Origin: Solimicrobium sp043758755
GTDB taxonomy: Bacteria; Pseudomonadota; Gammaproteobacteria; Burkholderiales; Burkholderiaceae_D
Direction of reading: 5' to 3'
Assembly: GCA_043758755.1 (NCBI GenBank)
Contig: JAYVMW010000022.1
Span: 32,804-96,803 of the forward strand
DNA: 64,000 nucleotides
The notes beneath the pieces are model-generated. The model was given only the letters and a program-made list of their open reading frames with translations, made no database searches and had not been told where the DNA came from. Shown in pieces: positions 44,501-52,029 of the stretch. Positions within the stretch are counted from its first letter, which is position 1, and each line of letters begins with the position of its first letter. The position numbers were made by a program, and so were the translations under genes.

Positions 44501-45711
44501 AAGAATTGCAGGCGCTCCTGCCTGACAAATCAGCGGCGGGGGAACCGACTAAAGTTTCCGAATCTAAACTGGTCGAAAGTGCCCGTGCTGAAATCGATCT
44601 GGCGCAGTATCTGGAACTCGATGAAATTGCGGCCCGTTCAACCGAACTGACTTTGATGGGTAAAAAACTTGATCAGGTGGTATTTGGCGCATCTCGCAAT
44701 AACGGTGTCTGGCAGGCCAATATTGATTCCAGACAGATCACCGGATACCTGACCTGGAATAACACCGATCACGGACTGGGCAACGCAACTGCACGGCTGA
44801 GTTCACTGATCATTCCGGAATCGGCTGGCAGCGACGTGGTTGATCTGTTGCAGAACAAAAATATCCATACCAGTATTCCGGGCCTGGATGTCATTGCCGA
44901 TAACATGGAACTGTTTGGAAAGAAACTGGGCAGGCTGGAGTTGCTGGCTAAAAATGTCAGTGCGCCCGGCGACCAGTCCGGCAATGAATGGCAAATTGAA
45001 AAATTAAATCTGATTAATCCCGACGGGGAACTAAGCGCCCAAGGCAAATGGACTACCGCTCCGGTGCGCAGTAACTCGCGACCCCGGAGTCAGACCTCAC
45101 TGAAATATCAGCTTGATCTCTATAATGCCGGCAAGATGCTGGAACGGTTTGACTATGCGCGTGTCATTGTCGGCGGCAAGGGCAAACTGACTGGTGATGT
45201 AAGCTGGGCCGGGTCACCTTATTCGCTGGATGTGCCGACCCTGTCGGGAAAAATTCAGCTCGATTTGCAAAGCGGTCAGTTCCTGAAGGTCGAGCCGGGT
45301 GCTGCGAAATTGCTGGCGGTACTGAATCTGCAGGCATTGCCGCGCAGACTGATGCTGGATTTTCGTGACGTATTTTCTGAAGGGTTTGCTTTTGACGGCA
45401 TTACGGGCGACGCGTTGATCGAAAAAGGTGTATTGAATACCGATAACCTGAAAATGCGCAGCGTGTCCGCTACGGTGCTGTTAAGCGGTACTGCGGACAT
45501 CGCTGGAGAAACCCAGAACCTGCATGTGGTGGTGGTGCCGGAAGTGAACGCTGGCGCGGCGTCGATCGTGTATGGTCTGGCAGTCAATCCGGTCATCGGG
45601 CTCGGTACCTTTCTGGCGCAACTGTTTTTAAGGGCACCCCTGATGAAGGCGTTTACCTTTGAATACCAGGTGACCGGACCCTGGAAAGAACCGAATGTGG
45701 TCAAGCTGTAA
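41506..45711 (+). CDS. yhdP: YhdP family AsmA-like intermembrane lipid-transport protein
   Basis: 1401 residues from ATG 41506. One N-terminal transmembrane helix (about residues 42-64) and a very long periplasmic part rich in beta structure with DUF3971 and AsmA-like C-terminal regions (VGRPVSIERISASWEGLRPNLQLQQVTI; LRGGFLGGTIGVIGGTQKDG; VVVVPEVNAGAASIVYGLAVNPVIGLGTFLAQLFLRAPLMKAFTFEYQVTGPW). Such proteins bridge the periplasm and move phospholipid to the outer membrane in E. coli. The start is uncertain: an in-frame GTG at 41467 is possible and neither has a good ribosome-binding site. It heads yhdP-nitrilase-tldD. Confidence 0.92.
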   Translation: MTLDLRNTPAAKSDHDTHPYAERWHWLQRAYTRLNLLTHHVLGFCVKLLVLIYLLFCILCLVLRYLMLPNIGNYKPDIEQVLGNAVGRPVSIERISASWEGLRPNLQLQQVTIHDQKGNNALVLPSVNATVSWISVFMGQVRFYNLEINQPELELQRSADGKIYVAGLEMDPSQKSDARGLNWLLIQRQVNIKNGLVRWTDLQRGAPLLTLSNVNFVMQNQWQQHKFSFTANPPDNLAGPLDIRAHFSHQPFSENISDYRQWSGQIYADFSKTDLAAWKSYLDYPLDLEQGVGSVRAWLTFDQAHIADFTADLKLSDVKTQLRSDLQALDLVSVSGRISAQEIATPGIPLLRGQTKNTDAESGHQISLTNFTFETRAGMRLPPTNLTEKYLPASRAGAQQLQISAKFLDLNVLANLIEHFPMPKEYGAMLKNFEPAGQLSDFSIKLQGAYPRFEHYEVKGGFSNLTMKPLAARLAESGANAVPALPALPALPGFAHLSGSIDSNEKKGTVQIGSDKLVLQLSDYFSEPEMQFERVDMQANWEFKSHDQLQVNLARLDLTQQDMQAHFSGTHLMTISQNKSQNPGVLDLSGSIRHFNVQKLNQFLPRVISPDLHNWLTGGVEEGVLDDVSVRIKGNLNDFPFVKKGLLDQNIFYVNGKIIDGKINYLPGVLGKDNVNPYWPELSKIQGKIIFDRESMEIDADSGETAGVPVAKVKAVIPDLLSADAKLIIDGTAGGSAQGMLRYLSLSPVLEWIGYFTQDTKASGNLKLKLKLDLPLFHMQDSKVTGSVQLAGNDIALIRNLPLLTQVGGHIDFNERGLSLNGLRGGFLGGTIGVIGGTQKDGVIRIKADGQMTGEGVRKAYPQAELKRLLARIDGTASFSSIIQVKNKQTEIWVDSSLQGMALRLPVPLNKAMTETMPLHFEMTAMAPALIAATNTRAVEQNEIKLAVGKMLNARYLLQKNSENSPKRVVSGGIGINVPAPMPDSGLSAYFELASLNIEELQALLPDKSAAGEPTKVSESKLVESARAEIDLAQYLELDEIAARSTELTLMGKKLDQVVFGASRNNGVWQANIDSRQITGYLTWNNTDHGLGNATARLSSLIIPESAGSDVVDLLQNKNIHTSIPGLDVIADNMELFGKKLGRLELLAKNVSAPGDQSGNEWQIEKLNLINPDGELSAQGKWTTAPVRSNSRPRSQTSLKYQLDLYNAGKMLERFDYARVIVGGKGKLTGDVSWAGSPYSLDVPTLSGKIQLDLQSGQFLKVEPGAAKLLAVLNLQALPRRLMLDFRDVFSEGFAFDGITGDALIEKGVLNTDNLKMRSVSATVLLSGTADIAGETQNLHVVVVPEVNAGAASIVYGLAVNPVIGLGTFLAQLFLRAPLMKAFTFEYQVTGPWKEPNVVKL
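42952..42978 (+). repeat. Three tandem 9-bp repeats within yhdP
   Basis: CCTGCATTG occurs three times end to end, encoding Pro-Ala-Leu three times in the periplasmic part of YhdP. The unit is a multiple of three. Confidence 0.95.
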
Positions 45712-45761
45712 TACAGTTGCGTTAAAAAAACCAATTTGAACCTGCAAGGATGGATGTGAAC

Positions 45762-46559
45762 ATGAAAGTAGCAGCCCTGCAAATGACTTCCGGTCCGGTA
45801 CTACAGGACAATATTGCCACGGCCACTCGGCTGATCCGCGCAGCGGTACAATCCAAAGCCGGTTTGCTGCTGCTGCCGGAATACTGGCCGATCATGGGCA
45901 TGCATGAGCAGGATAAGACCCGTCTGGCCCAAAGTGCCGATGCAAAGCTGATGACCGACTTTTTGTCTGATCAGGCCAGACAGTACGGTATTTATCTGAT
46001 CGGCGGTACCATACCGTTGACTGCACCGGAACCGGACAAGGTGTATAACAGCACCTTGGTGTTTGATCCGGAAGGTCGGCAAATTGCCCGCTACGACAAG
46101 ATCCACCTGTTTGGATTTACCAAAGGAGCTGAATCCTATCAGGAGTCGCAAAGCATTACGGCTGGAACCGAGCCGGTCAGCTTCAGTACTGGCGATTGTA
46201 AAGTCGGACTGTCGATCTGCTATGATCTGCGCTTTCCCGAACTGTATCGGTCCTTTGGTGCGATGGATTTGCTGGTGGTCCCGGCCGCATTTACTTACAC
46301 TACCGGTTCGGTCCATTGGGAAATTCTGCTGCGCGCGCGCGCCATCGAAAACCAGTGTTATGTACTGGCTGCAGGGCAAAGTGGTCATCATCCGAACGGA
46401 CGCCATACGTGGGGGCACAGCATGCTGATTGATCCGTGGGGAAAAATAGTCGATGTACTGCCGGATGGTGAGGGATATGCAGCCGGGACAATCGACATGC
46501 AACTGATACAGGAAGTGCGGCGCAATCTGCCGGCGCTGCAACACCGCAGACTGCCATAA
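45762..46559 (+). CDS. Carbon-nitrogen hydrolase (nitrilase superfamily, Nit1-like)
   Basis: 265 residues. The Glu-Lys-Cys triad is readable as Glu40 (LLLPEYWP), Lys113 (RYDKIHLFGF) and Cys153 (LSICYDLRFPELYR). This matches the Nit1/NitFhit branch, whose members hydrolyse deaminated glutathione; the exact substrate is inferred. MKVAALQM at 45762 is preferred to ATG 45750, whose start overlaps the AAGGA element. Placed between yhdP and tldD, a frequent order in betaproteobacteria. Confidence 0.9.
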   Translation: MKVAALQMTSGPVLQDNIATATRLIRAAVQSKAGLLLLPEYWPIMGMHEQDKTRLAQSADAKLMTDFLSDQARQYGIYLIGGTIPLTAPEPDKVYNSTLVFDPEGRQIARYDKIHLFGFTKGAESYQESQSITAGTEPVSFSTGDCKVGLSICYDLRFPELYRSFGAMDLLVVPAAFTYTTGSVHWEILLRARAIENQCYVLAAGQSGHHPNGRHTWGHSMLIDPWGKIVDVLPDGEGYAAGTIDMQLIQEVRRNLPALQHRRLP

Positions 46560-46601
46560 ACAGTCTGGCGGATTTCACATTAACCCAATATTAAGATCAC
46601 T

Positions 46602-48047
46602 ATGAATTCAACCAATCTGGCACTGGCCCGCAGCATACTGTTGACTCCTTTCGGACTCGATGACATTGCGCTCACGAACACTCTGGGCAGCATGTTTTCG
46701 CACAAGGTGGATTATGCCGATCTGTATTTTCAGTTTACCAAAAGTGAAGGCTGGTCTCTGGAAGAAGGCATCGTCAAAACCGGCAGTTTCAATATTGATC
46801 AGGGCGTGGGCATCCGCGCCATTTCGGGTGACAAAACCGCGTTTGCGTATTCGGATGATATTTCCCTGTCGGCCCTGCAGGAAGCCGCTGCTGCCACCCG
46901 CACCATTGCACGCTACGGTCAGGGTAAAGTCAAAATCAGCTCCAACATGTATCCGCACATGGGACGTGCTCTGTATCAGCCGCATGATCCGCTGACATCA
47001 ATGGACTCGCTGGCCAAAGTGCAGTTGCTGGAAAAAGTAGAGAAACTGGCGCGCGCCAAAGATCCGCGTGTTAAACAGGTAATGGCCGGTCTGGCCGGTG
47101 AATATGACGTGGTGCTGGTAGCACGCAGTGACGGTGTCGTCGCAGGCGATGTGCGGCCCCTGGTGCGCGTGTCGGTGACGGTGATCGTGGAGCAGAACGG
47201 ACGGCGCGAGATGGGCTCATCGGGCGGTGGCGGACGTTATAACTACGCTTATTTTTCAGATGCGTTACTGGATCAGTATGTCGATGAAGCCGTTGCCAGT
47301 GCCCTCATCAATCTGGAAGCCCGTCCGGCGCCGGCCGGTCCCATGACGGTGGTACTTGGACCCGGATGGCCGGGCGTTTTGCTGCATGAAGCGATCGGGC
47401 ATGGATTGGAAGGCGACTTTAACCGCAAGGGTTCGAGTGCGTTTTCAGGGCGGCTGGGACAAAAGGTGGCTGCAGCCGGTGTAACCGTGGTTGATGACGG
47501 AACCCTGCCGAACCGGCGCGGTTCCCTCTCCATGGATGATGAAGGCAATCCGACCCAGTGCACTACACTGATCGAAAACGGGATTCTGAAGGGCTATATC
47601 CAGGACACCATGAATGCGCGCCTGATGAAAATGCCGGTAACGGGCAACGCACGCCGCGAATCGTTCGCTCATCTGCCCATGCCGCGCATGACCAATACCT
47701 ATATGCTGGCCGGTGATAAAGATCCGGCAGAAATTCTGGCATCGGTGAAAAACGGATTATATGCAGTCAATTTCGGGGGCGGTCAGGTTGATATCACGAA
47801 CGGCAAATTTGTTTTTTCCGCCAGTGAAGCCTATATGATCGAAAACGGTAAAGTAACGTACCCGGTCAAGGGAGCAACGCTGATCGGTAACGGTCCGGAC
47901 GTATTGAACCGTGTAAGCATGATCGGCACCGACCTGCGACTCGATTCCGGTGTCGGCGTGTGCGGCAAGGAAGGTCAGAGCGTACCGGTTGGGGTAGGTC
48001 AGCCAACCCTGCGGCTCGATGGCATTACTGTGGGCGGTACTGCTTAA
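46602..48047 (+). CDS. tldD: Metalloprotease TldD
   Basis: 481 residues, standard length. The zinc site HEaiGH lies in VLLHEAIGHGLEGDFNRKGSSAFSGRLG near residue 262; ADLYFQFTKSEGWSLEEGIVKTG and SVGYGxx-like C-terminal motifs agree with the TldD partner of the TldD/TldE (PmbA) protease, which processes microcin/CcdA-like peptides. PmbA is not in the window. Its stop overlaps the stop of the converging gene on the other strand. Confidence 0.96.
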   Translation: MNSTNLALARSILLTPFGLDDIALTNTLGSMFSHKVDYADLYFQFTKSEGWSLEEGIVKTGSFNIDQGVGIRAISGDKTAFAYSDDISLSALQEAAAATRTIARYGQGKVKISSNMYPHMGRALYQPHDPLTSMDSLAKVQLLEKVEKLARAKDPRVKQVMAGLAGEYDVVLVARSDGVVAGDVRPLVRVSVTVIVEQNGRREMGSSGGGGRYNYAYFSDALLDQYVDEAVASALINLEARPAPAGPMTVVLGPGWPGVLLHEAIGHGLEGDFNRKGSSAFSGRLGQKVAAAGVTVVDDGTLPNRRGSLSMDDEGNPTQCTTLIENGILKGYIQDTMNARLMKMPVTGNARRESFAHLPMPRMTNTYMLAGDKDPAEILASVKNGLYAVNFGGGQVDITNGKFVFSASEAYMIENGKVTYPVKGATLIGNGPDVLNRVSMIGTDLRLDSGVGVCGKEGQSVPVGVGQPTLRLDGITVGGTA

Positions 48048-49270
48048 ATAAAACGCCGCTGCTGGGTAACAGCATTCTTCTGAAGACATTCGGACACGAT
48101 TGTTTTCAGGAGCGCCGTGTCTGGACTTTGAGGTAATGCATCAATTGATTCCCTGGCGCTGCGAAATTCATCTTTGTTCTCGTCAGTCAGTCCTTCCCTG
48201 ACCACTTTTTCAATAGCCGATCTCAACAGCAACATGTGAATGGTATGGTATTCATTGCGGTTTTTATCCGTCAGCCCTTCTTTTTCCACCTGATCAGCAA
48301 TTGATTTCGATAATGCCTTTTGTTTTATTCCAATGGGCAGATGGGCTAAATTCTGTTGGCCGTAATGTGACTGCAGCAGCTTGATTTTGGTAGTCAGCTC
48401 CCGATTAATGCCGTGTATTACCGCATAATTATCCGAAATTAATTTCAGGGCGGTGGACACCGCGTGGAAATTTTCTTCTGTCACGCCCTGATAAACGAGT
48501 AAATCGATCTGTTCATTGATGAATATTGATACTGCGGTTTCCAGTCGGGCCTGATGCCTGGCCTGTAGCTGGATCGTGTATTGACTGGTTTTTCCGTTAT
48601 AGGCGCCAGACTCAAGCAAGCTCTGTTGAATCTCCAGAATATTTGTATGAAATCCGGTATTGGAAGGGTTGAGTAAATGGTCGAAAATTGCATCGGGCTC
48701 TTTCAATTCTCCCTTACTGGTAAATTCGGAAAACTGTTCGGTCGATTTTCGATACCAATGTTCTACTTTGCACGCCGCAACCAATTCCAGATCAGCCGTA
48801 TAGGTAGCGGGATGTTCGGCAATTTCGGCATCGATCAGTTCGAGGAGTCTGGATTTTGAAAATGGGAAGGTTGTCCATTCGTCCTGCTGGCAATTTTTTA
48901 CCCACAGCAGTTCTTCTGATTCGCTTTCATTCTCATCGACAAGTACCTCAAAGCCGTCAGACCTGAGTGAGTAAAATTCCATCTCAATTGTTGAACCATC
49001 AGGCAGATTCAAACGAACGTTCTGGTCGCTTTCGCATAAGGCTTTCCGGATAAGACCGATGCATTGGATAAATGCCTGCAGTTCATTTTCAGCCTTGCCC
49101 TGAAGATATGCGCTGACAGATTTTCCTTTTGCCAAAGCAGAAAAGAAACACGCGATTTTTTGCAGCCAATTTGCAGTGCTGTAGTTTTCCAGAACTGTGC
49201 TTTTTATTCCTGCTGCGACGGACAATTTTCCAGAATGATCGAGAATGACGTTGAGTCCGGTGGTAAACAA
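48044..49270 (-). CDS. Unknown protein, paralogue of the 50851-51822 product
   Basis: 408 residues, no family recognised. TTG 49270 is the likely start (GGAAAC a few bases upstream; no other suitable Met until residue 97). The N-terminal 250 residues resemble the 50851-51822 product in order: FFSALAK near 42, NVRLNLPDGSTIEME near 84-97, EWTTF near 131, LVAACKVE near 163, and an ILEIQQSLLESGAY...ETAVSIFINEQI block near 211-255. The C-terminus adds three copies of a motif like VxxEGLTDxNxxE(Y/F)xx at about 260, 328 and 356. Soluble, alpha-helical by composition, no signal peptide. It converges on tldD with overlapping stop codons. Confidence 0.75.
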   Translation of the reverse strand: MFTTGLNVILDHSGKLSVAAGIKSTVLENYSTANWLQKIACFFSALAKGKSVSAYLQGKAENELQAFIQCIGLIRKALCESDQNVRLNLPDGSTIEMEFYSLRSDGFEVLVDENESESEELLWVKNCQQDEWTTFPFSKSRLLELIDAEIAEHPATYTADLELVAACKVEHWYRKSTEQFSEFTSKGELKEPDAIFDHLLNPSNTGFHTNILEIQQSLLESGAYNGKTSQYTIQLQARHQARLETAVSIFINEQIDLLVYQGVTEENFHAVSTALKLISDNYAVIHGINRELTTKIKLLQSHYGQQNLAHLPIGIKQKALSKSIADQVEKEGLTDKNRNEYHTIHMLLLRSAIEKVVREGLTDENKDEFRSARESIDALPQSPDTALLKTIVSECLQKNAVTQQRRFI

Positions 49271-49404
49271 TTTTGTTTCCGTTTTTAATTGGTCAAAGCG
49301 GTGATGAACCGACTAACCGCAACAACGCTGGCCGCCGGAGATGGCAACCAGCGCACCGCGAGCGGATGGGCTTACGGTAAGTGAGTCGGCAAAGCCATAA
49401 AGCT

Positions 49405-49674
49405 TCAATCACCGCGAACCTTGGTTTTATCAGTCAATTCTTCAGAAATAATGGGTTGTGGTTCACGATCAAAAGCCAGTTTCTCGCTGGCCGTCATGGG
49501 CTTGCCGGTCACGATGATGTGATGTACCGGATGAACCTCGGCTTTGGACAGGGCCAATTTTTTCACTACATGATGTTGGAATGCCAGACACATGGCAGCG
49601 ATCAGAATCAGTGTCAGCAGGCTTAAAAATATTTCAGTTTTAAATCTGGATTGCGCTGTGTAGGGATTTTTCAT
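49405..49674 (-). CDS. Small single-pass membrane protein with MTAxEKLxFDxE motif (1)
   Basis: 89 residues. A basic N-terminus, one transmembrane helix ending AAMCLAF (about 14-31), then VHPVHHIIVTGKPMTASEKLAFDREPQP. The last part matches the product of 49901-50146, which has HTVVIEAARMTAQEKLNFDLEMAQEP and a CLA at the same end of its helix. Topology by the positive-inside rule places the C-terminus in the periplasm. The ATG at 49674 has a weak ribosome-binding site; an upstream GTG at 49722 has none. Not assigned to a known family. Confidence 0.65.
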   Translation of the reverse strand: MKNPYTAQSRFKTEIFLSLLTLILIAAMCLAFQHHVVKKLALSKAEVHPVHHIIVTGKPMTASEKLAFDREPQPIISEELTDKTKVRGD

Positions 49675-49900
49675 TTTGGTCTCAATGGTGATGATAGTTA
49701 CCGGATTGAAGTCAGGCTGCACCTGATAAGGTTTAGCCTGAATTATTGAAGACGGCGGAACCTGTCATTGTTTAACAGGCTAGACATTATACCCATGTTT
49801 ACTATTTGGCAAAGTTAATTTTTGTACAGAAAAAAATGCAACAAAAAATTTTGCCAGGTTGATCAGGCTGCGCAGGCAGTCCACGAGTCGCACTGTCAGC

Positions 49901-50146
49901 CTACATTACTGGTTCTTGTGCCATTTCAAGATCAAAATTCAGTTTTTCCTGTGCGGTCATCCGCGCTGCTTCAATCACAACGGTATGAGTCCGTTGATCA
50001 AATTCCGGTGCGGCCTGTTCGGGCTTTGTTCCGGCAAGACAACCAGTGGCCAGCAAAATGGTCGAAATCGTTACGAGGACCGGCAGGATCCACAGCCACT
50101 TTAATGGACTGTGGCTTGCAGTTGCTGTCGCAGTTGAATGGTTCAT
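49901..50146 (-). CDS. Small single-pass membrane protein with MTAxEKLxFDxE motif (2)
   Basis: 81 residues. MNHSTATATASHSPLKWL, then a hydrophobic helix ending LLATGCLAG (Cys36, an imperfect lipobox because position -3 is Ala), then HTVVIEAARMTAQEKLNFDLE. GAGGA lies about seven bases before ATG 50146. The long in-frame extension to 50665 runs antisense-free through the lipoprotein gene in another frame and is not coding. Paralogue of the 49405-49674 product; it could be membrane-anchored or a lipoprotein. Confidence 0.68.
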   Translation of the reverse strand: MNHSTATATASHSPLKWLWILPVLVTISTILLATGCLAGTKPEQAAPEFDQRTHTVVIEAARMTAQEKLNFDLEMAQEPVM

Positions 50147-50232
50147 GCTGTTGTCCTCACTTTTGAAAATGTTCCACGATTTGGATTCAGGTGCATTGAT
50201 CTGACAATGCGTATCAATTTCGCTGGTAAACA

Positions 50233-50598
50233 TCAGAAATAAATCCTTGAACGGTAATAATAAGGAGCCGGATAGTAGTAAGGCGCAGGGCGCACAACCA
50301 ATACCGGTGCCGGACGAACATAAACTGGTGCTGGCGCAACATAGACCGGCGCGGCCTGCATCACTACCGGTTGCTGATAAGTGGTGGTCGTTGTTGTGGT
50401 CGGTGCGGCAGATGCTGTCGGGGCAGCAGGAGTGGTAACGCTGGAAACCTGGGTAACAGTCTGCGCTGTTGTATAGGTTGGCGCTGGCACGCTGGCAACA
50501 CGGTAATAATGGACGGGGGCTACCGGGGTAACGACACAGGCGCTTAATGCAAATGTCAACGAAATGACGACGCCTGATTTGATTAAATTCTGTTTCAT
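50233..50598 (-). CDS. Pro/Tyr/Thr-rich lipoprotein
   Basis: 121 residues. A lipoprotein signal with lipobox LSAC (Cys21) is followed by a low-complexity region: a Thr/Ala/Pro stretch (TTPAAPTASAAPTTTTTTT) and then Val/Pro/Tyr-rich repeats (APVYVAPAPVYVRPAPVLVVRPAPYYYPAPYYYRSRIYF). GAAGG precedes ATG 50598. Similar Pro/Tyr-rich lipoproteins are widespread in betaproteobacteria without a known role. Val at +2 suggests outer-membrane sorting by the E. coli rule. Confidence 0.75.
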   Translation of the reverse strand: MKQNLIKSGVVISLTFALSACVVTPVAPVHYYRVASVPAPTYTTAQTVTQVSSVTTPAAPTASAAPTTTTTTTYQQPVVMQAAPVYVAPAPVYVRPAPVLVVRPAPYYYPAPYYYRSRIYF

Positions 50599-50850
50599 AT
50601 TGACCTTCTGGTTTCGTGGTTGGAAAAGTTTGAAAAAGTATAAATAAATAACTTTTACTTCCCAACTCGCCTTAAAAACAGGGTCGCCGAACCTGCAATG
50701 AATCAGTTTTTATCTATGAAGATGCAAAAAATGCCGCGGCGCTGCGAGGATCCAAGACATAAAAAAAGCTCATACTTTTTTCTGCATTAAATTTATATTG
50801 GGCAACGGAAGTTTCTAAACCGGAATATTTAAAATGGATTTCTGCTGCTT

Positions 50851-51822
50851 TTAATTGGCGAACGGATGAATTTTTAAATTGATCGCGCCAAAGCGGTGTT
50901 CGATCAGAGGCAATTTATCGATAATGCTGTCGGGTAAATGTTTGCGCGGTACTAAATTCAGTAACCGGATCGCTTTGGACATTGATTCGTTATTGCCGGA
51001 AATGGTTCCAGACAAAATGTGATTCAAGTTTTGAGAAATGAAATCCAGAATTGCTATATGCAGGCTGCAACCCTGGTATTTTTTAAAATTTGCTTCATCG
51101 GAATGCATCGTTCCGTAAAAGCCGCTGTGAATCAGGTTTTCTGCAATCTGCTCGGCATGTTCAATGAAATATCTGCCATGCACGTTCAGGGGGGCGGTGA
51201 GTAGAATCTGAAAGTCGTCACTGCCGCCAGGATTGAATTCGTTCCGGTTGAATTTTCCTGCTTTGTGCGCTTGTTCCATCTTTTCTTTGCAGATCGATTT
51301 CTGGAGTGCTTCAATATTGTCAAACGCAGGCTTGAGTTTGCAAGACGCGACCAGTCTGGGATCAAATAGATCAGGATTGTTCAGAATGTCCTTTTCAATT
51401 TTTTCCAGAAACTGCTCAGGCAGCAAACATAGCGTTTCCCAATTTCCGGTCCGTTCGTCTTTGATGTACAGACGGTCGATCTGACCGGCTGCAATCGTCA
51501 ACCTTAGATTAATTTCGGTGCCATCGGACAATCGAAAACTGACGTCTTCAGGAATTCTGCCGGCCTTGTATTGTGCCTCGAACTGATACAGCGCTCCCCG
51601 GAATTTGCTGACATTGGTGACGTAATAGTGCAGGTCCTGATTCTGTTGTTTTGCCAGAAAGGCCCACGGCGAGGAACAGTTAAGCAGTGCATAAAAAAAC
51701 ACAACCAGTTTGCCTGTCATGGTGCCGAGGTTGTACTGATTATTCGTTCTGGCTTCGAATCTGGCTCTGAGATCCGGGATAACGGCGAATGACTCAGTCG
51801 ATACACATTTCGCAATCAGCAT
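50851..51822 (-). CDS. Unknown protein, paralogue of the 48044-49270 product
   Basis: 323 residues, no family recognised. Shared blocks with the other paralogue, in order: VFFYALLN near 41, VSFRLSDGTEINLRL near 94-108, NWETL near 127, a DPRLVASCKLK near 154-164, and AEQIAENLIHSGFY...HIAILDFISQNLNHIL near 223-270. It lacks the EGLTDxN repeats. No signal peptide; Lys/Asn/Ile-rich and probably soluble. ATG 51822 has GAGG about ten bases upstream. Two small inverted repeats lie ahead of it. Confidence 0.75.
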   Translation of the reverse strand: MLIAKCVSTESFAVIPDLRARFEARTNNQYNLGTMTGKLVVFFYALLNCSSPWAFLAKQQNQDLHYYVTNVSKFRGALYQFEAQYKAGRIPEDVSFRLSDGTEINLRLTIAAGQIDRLYIKDERTGNWETLCLLPEQFLEKIEKDILNNPDLFDPRLVASCKLKPAFDNIEALQKSICKEKMEQAHKAGKFNRNEFNPGGSDDFQILLTAPLNVHGRYFIEHAEQIAENLIHSGFYGTMHSDEANFKKYQGCSLHIAILDFISQNLNHILSGTISGNNESMSKAIRLLNLVPRKHLPDSIIDKLPLIEHRFGAINLKIHPFAN

Positions 51823-51905
51823 TTCTTCAACCCTCTATGTAATGAAGTCCTCGATTTTGGAGAAAAAACGTAACCTTGAACTGGCGATGGAGTCTAATGG
51901 AAAAC

Positions 51906-51942
51906 GTCACAGCGACATAGTGACAAAAACACGTAGTGTTTT
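51906..51942. promoter_or_regulatory. Nested inverted repeats upstream of the 50851-51822 gene
   Basis: GTCAC (51906-51910) pairs with GTGAC (51920-51924), and AAAACAC (51926-51932) with GTGTTTT (51936-51942). They lie 84-120 bases before the start codon on the minus strand and could be operator sites; no clear promoter hexamers were found. Confidence 0.35.
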
Positions 51943-51968
51943 GGATGATCTGATTTTCGTTTGCCCAT

Positions 51969-51997
51969 AAAAAAAAGGGGATCGCTCCCCTTTTTTT
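51969..51997. terminator. Terminator downstream of acnA
   Basis: An A-run then GGGGA/TCCCC (51977-51981 with 51986-51990) with loop TCGC and seven T. As the A-run lies on the other side, it works in either direction; the acnA stop is 33 bases away. Confidence 0.88.
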
Positions 51998-52029
51998 GCA
52001 GTGCCGAAGTCAGTGGTCAGTGATTTAAA

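Noticed and set aside
49901..50665. 254-residue minus-strand frame covering the small membrane protein and running through the lipoprotein gene
   Set aside because: Its N-terminal 170 residues are Cys/Ser/His-rich noise in a different frame from the lipoprotein; the gene proper starts at ATG 50146 with a good ribosome-binding site.
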